NCBI GenBank assembly: GCA_004525055.1
Contig: SPDF01000125.1
Coordinates: forward strand, 1 to 5,751
Direction: 5' to 3'
Length of the DNA: 5,751 bases
Origin: Gemmatimonadales bacterium
Lineage (GTDB): Bacteria; Gemmatimonadota; Gemmatimonadetes; Gemmatimonadales; GWC2-71-9
The first letter of the stretch is position 1, and the number at the start of each line of letters is the position of its first letter. The position numbers were made by a program, and so were the translations under genes. Positions 1 to 5,751 of this stretch are shown here, one piece after another. The notes below the pieces were generated by a model. That model was given only the letters and a program-made list of their open reading frames with translations. It did not search any database and was not told the DNA's origin.

Positions 1-111
1 CCACACGACACTCCTTGACGTACGGAATAGTCGTGGAAAGCGTCGCAAGGACGAGGCCCCGATGTCGAGAGGCCACAATCGTCAGTTAGTTGTACTGTAG
101 GAGTATTGGTC
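1..111. other. Intergenic leader region, left edge
   Basis: This stretch lies upstream of the first gene and no gene can be supported in it. Two plus-strand frames are open from the left edge, to stops at 98-100 and 87-89, and one minus-strand frame runs open out of the edge. All are about 30 codons or fewer with no recognisable protein similarity, so the tail of an upstream gene can be neither shown nor excluded. A TTGACG at 15-20 resembles a sigma-70 -35 box, but nothing like TATAAT lies 16-18 bases downstream. A promoter for the DUF2911 gene presumably lies here but could not be located. Confidence 0.5.
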
Positions 112-156
112 ATGCAGAAATCTTCGCAAAGGAACTCTTTTTTTGTGATTCCGTAG
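112..156 (+). CDS. Possible 14-aa leader peptide
   Basis: A short ORF starts with ATG at 112 and stops with TAG at 154-156, encoding MQKSSQRNSFFVIP. It is preceded by AGGAG at 99-103, eight bases from the ATG, which is a better ribosome-binding site than that of the larger gene downstream. The stop lies 31 bases before the preferred DUF2911 start at 188. Its second half overlaps an RNA hairpin at 124-148. The peptide has no run of one amino acid of the kind used in classical attenuators, and it resembles nothing I recognise. It could be a regulatory upstream ORF that couples translation into the DUF2911 gene, or a chance ORF. The Shine-Dalgarno and spacing are seen directly; any regulatory role is inference. 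Confidence 0.22.
   Translation: MQKSSQRNSFFVIP
124..148 (+). promoter_or_regulatory. Candidate 5' leader RNA hairpin
   Basis: In RNA, bases 124-134 (UCGCAAAGGAA) pair without interruption with 138-148 (UUUUUUUGUGA) around a CUC loop. This gives 11 pairs, three of them G-U. The stem is AU- and GU-rich, so it is only moderately stable. The T7 tract at 138-144 lies inside the stem rather than after it, so this is not a standard intrinsic terminator. The hairpin sits within the leader ORF and about 30 bases before the Shine-Dalgarno of the DUF2911 gene, so ribosomes on the leader ORF would melt it. It may be a regulatory or mRNA-stability element, or chance. Confidence 0.25.
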
Positions 157-177
157 TGGAATGAACCCTCACGATTC

Positions 178-181
178 GGAG
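178..181 (+). promoter_or_regulatory. Shine-Dalgarno deciding the DUF2911 start
   Basis: GGAG at 178-181 lies six bases before the ATG at 188. The alternative in-frame ATG at 161 has only GTGGA directly abutting it and no properly spaced site. An in-frame TGA at 146-148 rules out starts further upstream. The site therefore favours 188, which also gives a compact signal peptide. Confidence 0.62.
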
Positions 182-187
182 TCGTTC

Positions 188-1264
188 ATGTTCGGTCCTG
201 CCGTTCTGCGCCTGCGACCACACCTGGTGTGGTCGTTTGCCCTGTTTTCGCTGGTCTCCGTCGCACCATCCCTTCTCTTGGCCCAGAACTACACGCTCGA
301 CCTTCCGGAGGCGAGCCCTCACGCGACCGTGAGCCAGACCATCGGCCTGACGACACTATCGGTCGACTACCACCGCCCGGGGGTGAACGGTCGAGTGGTC
401 TGGGGTGGTTTGGAGCCCTACGATGTGGTCTGGCGGGCCGGCGCCAACGACAACACGGTGTTGACTGCCAGTTCGGCGTTCACGGTCGGGGGGAAGACAC
501 TCCCTGCCGGTCGCTATGCCCTGTTCATGATTCCCCGGCGGGAGGGGAACTGGACTGTCATCCTGAGCAATCAGCCAAATGCCTGGGGTGCATTCAGCTA
601 CAACCAGGCGGAAGACGCGGTGCGATTCGACGCGGCGCCGAAGGCCGTCCCCCTTACGGAGCGGCTGCGCTATGGCTTTGGGGATCCCTCGTCCGACGCC
701 GTCACGCTTGCGATGCATTGGGACAAGGTCGAGATCCGTTTTCCGATCACCGTCAACACCAACGCCATTGTGATCGATAGCCTGCGGGTACAGTTGCGGC
801 ACTATCCCCGTTTCTACGGGCCGGCATGGGTGCAGGCCGCCACCTGGGTACTGGCCAATACACAGGAGGTCACGCTCGCCGAGGCGTGGGCCGACACGGC
901 CATCATCCGGGCGCCGACCTTTGCCAGCTACAACGTCAAGGCGTGGGCACTCGACCGCCAGGGAAAGACCGCGGAGGCCGATTCACTGCGGCAGGCGCAC
1001 CTGAGCATCGCGACGGAAGCAGAGATGAACGCCTACGGCTACCAACTGGTGGGGCTGCAGAAGAACCAGGAGGCGCTGGCTATCTTCATCCGCAACACCA
1101 AGGAACATCCGGACAGCTGGAATACCTGGGACAGTCTCGGGGAGATGCACGCCAGACTGGGGGACAAGTCGAAGGCAGTGGCGAACTACAAGAAGGCATT
1201 GGCGCTGACAAACGATCCGACACAGCAGACACGGATCAGCGGGATCCTGGCCGGGATGAAGTAG
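188..1264 (+). CDS. Exported DUF2911 domain protein with C-terminal TPR
   Basis: A 358-aa protein when started at ATG 188; ATG 161 would add nine residues. Residues 1-32 form a signal peptide: arginines near the N-terminus, a hydrophobic core, then LLLA|QN as a likely signal peptidase I site. Residues about 38-187 match the DUF2911 family, with hallmarks HATVSQTIGLTTLSVDYHRP (45-64), a GRVVWG motif (68-73), VWRAGAND (81-88), a GGKTLPAGRYALFMIP stretch (101-116), NWTVILS (121-127) and WGAFSYN (133-139). The biochemical function of DUF2911 is unknown. A helical linker follows, then a region (about 280-345) that reads as one or two TPR units, clearest at SWNTWDSLGEMHARLGDKSK (310-329) and the KAVANYKKALAL helix; TPRs usually bind protein partners. 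It is probably periplasmic or cell-surface. It converges with the kinase gene, with 14 bases between the stop codons. The family assignment is firm, the role unknown. Confidence 0.93.
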   Translation: MFGPAVLRLRPHLVWSFALFSLVSVAPSLLLAQNYTLDLPEASPHATVSQTIGLTTLSVDYHRPGVNGRVVWGGLEPYDVVWRAGANDNTVLTASSAFTVGGKTLPAGRYALFMIPRREGNWTVILSNQPNAWGAFSYNQAEDAVRFDAAPKAVPLTERLRYGFGDPSSDAVTLAMHWDKVEIRFPITVNTNAIVIDSLRVQLRHYPRFYGPAWVQAATWVLANTQEVTLAEAWADTAIIRAPTFASYNVKAWALDRQGKTAEADSLRQAHLSIATEAEMNAYGYQLVGLQKNQEALAIFIRNTKEHPDSWNTWDSLGEMHARLGDKSKAVANYKKALALTNDPTQQTRISGILAGMK

Positions 1265-1283
1265 GCGCGTCGCTCATCCTACT
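1260..1283. other. Convergent stop junction with short inverted repeat
   Basis: The plus-strand stop (TAG, 1262-1264) and minus-strand stop (TAG, 1281-1279) face each other across 14 bases. AGTAGG at 1260-1265 is the exact inverse of CCTACT at 1278-1283, giving a 6-bp stem with a 12-base loop that contains both stop codons. There is no T-tract on either side, so a bidirectional intrinsic terminator is poorly supported. Transcripts from both sides probably overlap into the opposing gene. The symmetry may simply reflect two TAG stops in similar sequence. Confidence 0.15.
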
Positions 1284-3960
1284 GCTTCAACCGGGTCGTG
1301 AGTTCGCGGAACCAGTTGTCCGAACGGACCAGCGCCGGCGGGGCGGCGCTCGCAGCAAGTTGCCGGGGAGCGGCGAGGATGAAGTGTCGGCCGTCGGGGG
1401 TGAGCTCGAAGGAGGTGTGGAACCCGTCGATCGAGAATGCCGCGAGGCTGAAGAGCGCCCGGGTCGCGCCCGCGACGAAGCTGGGGCTGGTCTGTACTGG
1501 CACGTCCATCAGGCGTCCGGACCCGGGCTCGATGAAGTAGAGGGCCGTTCCGTCCGGTGCCCACCGCGGCTGGTAGCCGCCGCCGGTGGACACCTGCCAC
1601 CGGCCGTCACCGGTGTTGGGAAACGGTCGCACGAAGATCTCGTTCTGGCCCGACTCGTTGGATGCGTAGGCCAGCCACCGGCTGTCCGGCGAGATGGCCG
1701 GGTTGAGTTCGGTGAAACTGCTCGCCACGATCGGCACCGGCGTGGTATCGCCGCTCGTGCGAATGCCCACCAGGTCGCCGGCACCGGCGGAACCGTTGTC
1801 TGTACGGACCACCAGCCACTTCCCGTCCCGGGACCAATCCACTTCCTGTACCTGTCGGTCGATGTGCACCAGCAGGGTATCGGGGCGACGGCCGTCGGCG
1901 TACCGTCCCACGACCACGCTGCTCGAGAGCGTATCGCGCACGAAGGCCACCATCTGGCCGTCAGGCGACCAGACGGGCCGACGGTCTGCGCCCCCGAATG
2001 AAATCCGGGTGAACGGCCCGCGGTCGAGCTGCTTGATCCAGACGTTGAGCGCACCCACCCCCGTACCGGAGCCGACAGCAAGCTGGCGTCCGTTGGGAGA
2101 GAGTGCAAACGAGGTGAACTGCCCGGACCACCCGGAGTCGATGACAGTAGCGGCGCCGTCCATCCCGACCCGAGCATAGGTGTTTTCGCCTCCCTGACTC
2201 TCTCCCCTGGCATAGACGAGAGCCCCGGAGGGAGACCACGCCAGCTGTGGGGCACCGAAGACGATGAACACCTTTTCCAGGACGGGCACACCGGTGCCCG
2301 TGACCTCGAGTCGGTCAAGGTCGAATGGTGCAGCCAACAGCGTTCCGTCGCGCTGGGCGTAGAGCAGGTGCCCGGTGGGGAGGTACCAGCCCTGGGTGGC
2401 CTCGTTGACCAGGAGTTTCTGCTGGCCGCTCTTGAAGTCGAGCACCCGAAGGCTCATCGTGACGCAGCCGGAGGTGCAGCCCTCGAACAGGACGCCGCGA
2501 CCTCCAGGCAAAGCCGTCGGATAGCCGAACCCGACCCCCTGAAGGCCGGTGTTGTCCATGGCCATGGTCGGGGCCCCGCCGTTGGCGCTCACCCGCAGCA
2601 GCCGATTGAGGTCCTGCGGTACATAGACGATCGTGCCATCGTCGAGCCAGGTCGCACCGCCGAACCCGGTCGAGACGGAGACCGAGTCGGCCAGGGTCAC
2701 CGATGCGCCGTTGGCGAGCCGGACCTTCCGGAGCTGACGGTCTGCCACGTACATGACCCACTCCCCGTCGGGGGAGAAGACCGGGTTGGCGGCGCGCTCG
2801 GTACCAGGGATCGGCATCGGTTCAAGCACCCCGCGCCGCTTGATCCAGAGCCGGCCGTTCTGGGTGTTGTCTCTCACCACCAGCGTATTGCCGTCGGGCG
2901 AAAGGGCCAGCCCTGGCACCAGCATGCTCGGCCTCGCGCTGTCGCCGAGAGTGAGGTACTCCCAGGTGGTCGACTGGTCCTCCACCGAGCGCGCTCGGAC
3001 CCAGGCCCATATGGCGAGGACGGTGGCGAGCGTCGCGACCCCGGCCGCCGCCAGGAACCGCCGCCGCCAGGCTGCGGACGACGGTGCCCGTGCTGCTGCC
3101 GCCGCCACGGTGGTCCTCGGCGCGTAATCGGTGTCCGCCAGCGCCTCGGCAAACTTCGCCGCCGTGGGAAACCGGTCAGCCGGCAGCTTTTCCAGGGCCG
3201 TGAGCACCGCCGCCTCCACCTGTGGAGGAATGGTGTGCCGCTGGAGCAGCATCGGGCGGGGATTCTCGGTGAGCACCCGCGCGACAATCGCCTGCGCGGT
3301 GGCTCCGGTGAAGGGCGGCTCGCCGGTGAGCATCTCGTAGAGCACGCAGCCGAGGGCATACACGTCGGAGCGCGCGGTGATCTCCCGCTCGCCCATCGCC
3401 TGTTCGGGGCTCATGTAGTGCGGCGTGCCGAGGCTCATGCCGGTCTCGGTCATCCGGGTGTTGCCCGCCTTGCTGGCGGCGAGCGCGATGCCGAAGTCGG
3501 CCACCAGGGCGCGCCCGTCGTGCAGCAGGATGTTCTCGGGCTTGATGTCGCGGTGGATGACATTGTGACGGTGGGCGTAGTCGAGCGCGCTCGCCACCTC
3601 GCAGGCGATCTGGACCGCATCGGTCACCGGCAGTTGCTTCTCGCGGGTCATCCGGTCGCGGACGGTCTCGCCCTCCACGTACGGCATCACGTAGTAGAGG
3701 AAGCCGTCGGCCTCGCCGCTGTCGAAGAGCGGGAGGATGTGCGGGTGCTGGAGGTTGGCCGTCGTCTTGATCTCGCTCAGGAACCGCTCGGCGCCGATCA
3801 CGGCCGCGAGTTCCGGGCGCAGCACCTTGATGGCCACCTGGCGGTCGTGCTTCAGGTCGGCCGCCAGGTAGACGGTGGCCATGCCGCCCTCTCCGAGCTC
3901 CCGCTCGAGGCGGTAACGGTCGGCCAGGGCCGCAGTCAGGCGATCGAGCGGTGCACTCAT
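1279..3960 (-). CDS. Transmembrane Ser/Thr protein kinase with PD40 propeller
   Basis: An 893-aa, Hanks-type (PknB-like) kinase. Kinase domain, about residues 16-275: glycine loop GEGGMA (23-28), VAIK with catalytic Lys45, helix-C Glu63, catalytic loop HRDIKPEN (136-143, Asp138), DFG (155-157) and SPE (184-186). All catalytic residues are present. It is an RD kinase, and its activation segment (T168, T171, T173, S176, T179) offers phosphorylation sites. An Ala-rich linker (about 283-297) leads to one membrane segment (about 302-321) flanked by Arg. The rest is a TolB/PD40-like beta-propeller with SPDG-type blade motifs at 351, 393, 573, 618, 662, 707, 754, 798 and 851, predicted periplasmic and probably the sensor. 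There are no PASTA repeats. Cys495 and Cys499 could form a disulfide. The start at 3960 is chosen because its ATG overlaps the upstream stop as ATGA; an in-frame ATG at 4002 would overlap the upstream gene by 46 bases. Ligand and substrates are unknown. Confidence 0.95.
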   Translation of the reverse strand: MSAPLDRLTAALADRYRLERELGEGGMATVYLAADLKHDRQVAIKVLRPELAAVIGAERFLSEIKTTANLQHPHILPLFDSGEADGFLYYVMPYVEGETVRDRMTREKQLPVTDAVQIACEVASALDYAHRHNVIHRDIKPENILLHDGRALVADFGIALAASKAGNTRMTETGMSLGTPHYMSPEQAMGEREITARSDVYALGCVLYEMLTGEPPFTGATAQAIVARVLTENPRPMLLQRHTIPPQVEAAVLTALEKLPADRFPTAAKFAEALADTDYAPRTTVAAAAARAPSSAAWRRRFLAAAGVATLATVLAIWAWVRARSVEDQSTTWEYLTLGDSARPSMLVPGLALSPDGNTLVVRDNTQNGRLWIKRRGVLEPMPIPGTERAANPVFSPDGEWVMYVADRQLRKVRLANGASVTLADSVSVSTGFGGATWLDDGTIVYVPQDLNRLLRVSANGGAPTMAMDNTGLQGVGFGYPTALPGGRGVLFEGCTSGCVTMSLRVLDFKSGQQKLLVNEATQGWYLPTGHLLYAQRDGTLLAAPFDLDRLEVTGTGVPVLEKVFIVFGAPQLAWSPSGALVYARGESQGGENTYARVGMDGAATVIDSGWSGQFTSFALSPNGRQLAVGSGTGVGALNVWIKQLDRGPFTRISFGGADRRPVWSPDGQMVAFVRDTLSSSVVVGRYADGRRPDTLLVHIDRQVQEVDWSRDGKWLVVRTDNGSAGAGDLVGIRTSGDTTPVPIVASSFTELNPAISPDSRWLAYASNESGQNEIFVRPFPNTGDGRWQVSTGGGYQPRWAPDGTALYFIEPGSGRLMDVPVQTSPSFVAGATRALFSLAAFSIDGFHTSFELTPDGRHFILAAPRQLAASAAPPALVRSDNWFRELTTRLKQ
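3957..3960 (-). promoter_or_regulatory. ATGA stop-start overlap, translational coupling
   Basis: On the minus strand, ATGA holds both the start of the kinase gene (ATG, 3960-3958) and the stop of the upstream propeller gene (TGA, 3959-3957). The bases just before it (GGTACCAACCG) contain no strong Shine-Dalgarno. Translation of the kinase therefore probably depends on ribosomes terminating on the upstream gene. This fixes the operon structure and supports the chosen start. Confidence 0.75.
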
Positions 3961-5751
3961 CGGTTGGTACCGTCCACGGCAGTCTTCATCTGGTCGACCC
4001 AATTCGGTATGACCTGGAGATACGAGGTGCTCGTCTGGGACGGCCCCTGCACGTAGAGGATTCCGCCATCGTGCGACGGGCGGTTCGACCAGCCGGAGGT
4101 GTCGGAAAAGCGGGGGTCACGGCCCCAGAAGGTGGGAGCACCAGCCGGCTCCCCGGTTTCCGGATTGATGCGGCCCAGGTACCACGAGGCCCCGGAGCGG
4201 TACAGCAGCTCCGTCGCCGATAGCCAGACGGGCTCCACACCCTCGGACGCGATCTGCCACCGGCGCCCCGCCACGGGGAAGGTGGTGACGAGGACGCGGC
4301 TTCCCTCGAGGGACTGGTACGCGATGAGCTTCCCGCTGGGCGACAGGGAGGCGAATCTGGAGTCGGTCAGGACGGTATCGAACACCGGCTTCGGCGCGCT
4401 TGGATCGAAGCGCATGACAATGGAGCCGTTCCAGTCCTGGGCCAGCGCCAGATGATCGTCGTGGTAGTCGATCGGGTCGGGAGAAGATGGACCGGCCTCG
4501 AAGACCACCAACGTGTCGGGCGGCGTGCCGGAGCCAGGTGCACCAACGAGGATGGCCCACTGCGTGGAGTCCCGCACGGCGACCAGCAGCCGTTCCCCGT
4601 CCGGATTCCAGATCGGGTGCCGGATCTGTTCCGCCCGAAGCCACACGAACTGTTGCCCGTTCTGCAGGTCGTAGATCCTGAGCTCGGTGCCCTCGGCGGC
4701 CTGCACGACGGCGGCAAACCAGCGCCGGTTCCGGCTCAGGTCGTAGCGCTGGTAGTCCGCCGACCCGGACATGAGGGGCTGTGGGGTTCCGTCAGGACGC
4801 AGGACGACGATCCGGCCAAGGGTCGCATCCACGCCGGGGGCATAGACCAGGGTGCCGTTGGGGGAAATGTCGTACTGACCCTCGCCGATGGCTTCGCGCC
4901 GCACCCCGCCCAGCATCATCACCGGTCGCTGGGCCAGGTGGGCAGCGGGGTCGTAGCGGGCCGCGACGAGGTTGCCGTCGGTTGAGAGGTAGACGATATA
5001 GGACTTGTCCACGACGCGAAATGCCGACCCCTCGAGCGGGCCGCCCGGGGTGCCATCCAGGCGGACAGTACGCGCGGTCCAGTGGTCGCCCGATTCCGGA
5101 TCGATCACCTGGGCGGTGTAGTTGAATGCGCAGAGCAATGCCCGTGCGTCGGGATCCCATGCCCCGGAGACGCAGCGGGGGATCGGCTTGGAGCGGGATG
5201 TTCCGCCCTCCGGGTCCAGCCAGTTGACGCGATTGCCGTCGGCGTCGACCACCAGGTACTGGGCCTGATCGATCCACTGTCCCGACGTCGCTGCCTGCCC
5301 GGCCAGCAGCATGCGAGGCTCGCCGCCCGCGATCGGGACCACCATCACACGATCGCCGACGAGATACCCCACGCGCGACCCATCGGTGGAGATGCGCGGC
5401 GCGATCCCGCCGGTGGTACCGGCAATCGGCCGGACCGTCGCGTCGCGGAGACTCCGGTACCAGAGGGAGGTCGAGTCCCCCTGCCTGGCGGCGTAGACCG
5501 CGAAGTCGCCGGCCGGCGCGATGGACAGATTGCGAAACGATGACCCGTACGAGGTGGTCAGGGTCGTCGCGCCAAACGTAATCGGCGCACTGTCGGGGAG
5601 CGCGGCGTCGTAGACGGCGGGGCCGACCGATGATCGTTGGCCTAGCAGACCCCAGATGGCGAGGGCGGTCATCGCGGCAAGCGCCAGCCACAGCAGGCGG
5701 GGTGGCGGGGCCGCGGGGCGGGAAGAGTGCGCGCGCGTGGACCTGCTGCTC
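3957..5751 (-). CDS. Partial membrane propeller protein, probable Ser/Thr kinase paralogue
   Basis: The frame is open to the right edge; 597 codons are visible, from 5750 down, and the true start lies outside. An internal ATG at 5672 would cut the membrane segment in half, so it is unlikely to be the start. Visible residues 1-17 are a Ser/Arg/Pro-rich linker (SSRSTRAHSSRPAAPPP), and 18-37 form a transmembrane helix (RLLWLALAAMTALAIWGLLG). About 550 residues of beta-propeller follow. The PD40 signature is weaker than in the neighbouring kinase: clear motifs are IAPAG (77-81), YDISPNG (293-299), PIWNPDG (379-385) and SLSPSG (468-473), while other blades are degenerate. Cys193 and Cys207 could pair if periplasmic. 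The linker-TM-propeller order, the LAIW...RS motif at the membrane exit and the C-terminal NW tail match the downstream kinase, so a kinase domain beyond the edge is the best inference. A kinase-less propeller or another N-terminal domain remains possible. Confidence 0.85.
   Translation of the reverse strand, partial: SSRSTRAHSSRPAAPPPRLLWLALAAMTALAIWGLLGQRSSVGPAVYDAALPDSAPITFGATTLTTSYGSSFRNLSIAPAGDFAVYAARQGDSTSLWYRSLRDATVRPIAGTTGGIAPRISTDGSRVGYLVGDRVMVVPIAGGEPRMLLAGQAATSGQWIDQAQYLVVDADGNRVNWLDPEGGTSRSKPIPRCVSGAWDPDARALLCAFNYTAQVIDPESGDHWTARTVRLDGTPGGPLEGSAFRVVDKSYIVYLSTDGNLVAARYDPAAHLAQRPVMMLGGVRREAIGEGQYDISPNGTLVYAPGVDATLGRIVVLRPDGTPQPLMSGSADYQRYDLSRNRRWFAAVVQAAEGTELRIYDLQNGQQFVWLRAEQIRHPIWNPDGERLLVAVRDSTQWAILVGAPGSGTPPDTLVVFEAGPSSPDPIDYHDDHLALAQDWNGSIVMRFDPSAPKPVFDTVLTDSRFASLSPSGKLIAYQSLEGSRVLVTTFPVAGRRWQIASEGVEPVWLSATELLYRSGASWYLGRINPETGEPAGAPTFWGRDPRFSDTSGWSNRPSHDGGILYVQGPSQTSTSYLQVIPNWVDQMKTAVDGTNR

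Noticed and set aside
15..43. TTGACG as a sigma-70 promoter
   Set aside because: At 16-18 base spacing the -10 position reads AAAGCG, AAGCGT or AGCGTC, none similar to TATAAT.
1..110. Short frames open to the left edge on both strands as partial genes
   Set aside because: Several frames are open at once, each about 30 codons or fewer and none with recognisable similarity, so none can be preferred.
138..144. Seven-T tract as an intrinsic terminator or a frameshift site
   Set aside because: The T-tract is part of a hairpin stem rather than following one. Shifting frame there from the leader ORF meets a TGA at 146-148, so it does not join the leader to the DUF2911 gene.
826..2001. 391-codon plus-strand ORF crossing the convergent junction
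   Set aside because: It runs out of frame through the DUF2911 TPR tail and then antisense to the kinase propeller. The composition is low-complexity Gly/Arg and the true frames on both sides are clear.
3961..4002. Alternative kinase start at 4002, 14 codons upstream
   Set aside because: It would overlap the upstream gene by 46 bases and add residues unlike kinase N-termini, while the ATG at 3960 forms a typical ATGA overlap and gives MSAPLDRL before the glycine loop.
2368..4056. 562-codon plus-strand ORF antisense to the kinase gene
   Set aside because: Its translation is rich in Arg, Gly, His and Val with no domain, and it lies wholly opposite a kinase with intact catalytic motifs. Long antisense frames are expected in GC-rich genes.
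4792..5691. 299-codon minus-strand ORF overlapping the partial propeller gene
   Set aside because: The translation is extremely Arg-rich with no recognisable fold, in a different frame from the propeller protein, so it is a shadow.

Overview
The window is GC-rich, densely coded bacterial DNA. It carries three protein genes in a convergent layout and no RNA genes, mobile elements or CRISPR. Two things point to Gemmatimonadota: tandem membrane-anchored Ser/Thr kinases with C-terminal TolB/PD40-type beta-propellers, and a secreted DUF2911 protein with a TPR tail. Acidobacteriota is the main alternative. This placement is inference from gene content, with no marker gene in view.

Layout. Positions 1-187 are the only non-coding stretch of any size and are visibly more AT-rich than the rest. 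They hold a possible 14-codon leader ORF with a good Shine-Dalgarno, and an 11-bp RNA hairpin overlapping it. A plus-strand gene (188-1264) encodes an exported DUF2911-TPR protein of 358 aa. After a gap of only 14 bases come two minus-strand genes, read from right to left. The first in transcription order (3957 to beyond the right edge) is a transmembrane segment plus propeller whose N-terminus, probably a kinase domain, lies outside the window. The second (1279-3960) is a complete 893-aa kinase-TM-propeller protein. They overlap by ATGA, so they are very likely one operon with coupled translation.

How they work together. The two minus-strand proteins look like paralogous one-component membrane sensors: a cytoplasmic kinase, one membrane crossing, and a propeller in the periplasm. 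Coupled translation would give roughly matched amounts, which suits joint or heteromeric signalling, but that is inference. The DUF2911 gene faces them and has no evident functional link beyond also being exported.

I see no clear novel system. The most useful second looks are the leader ORF and hairpin before the DUF2911 gene, the coupled kinase pair with its shared TM and tail signatures, and the degenerate propeller of the partial paralogue.
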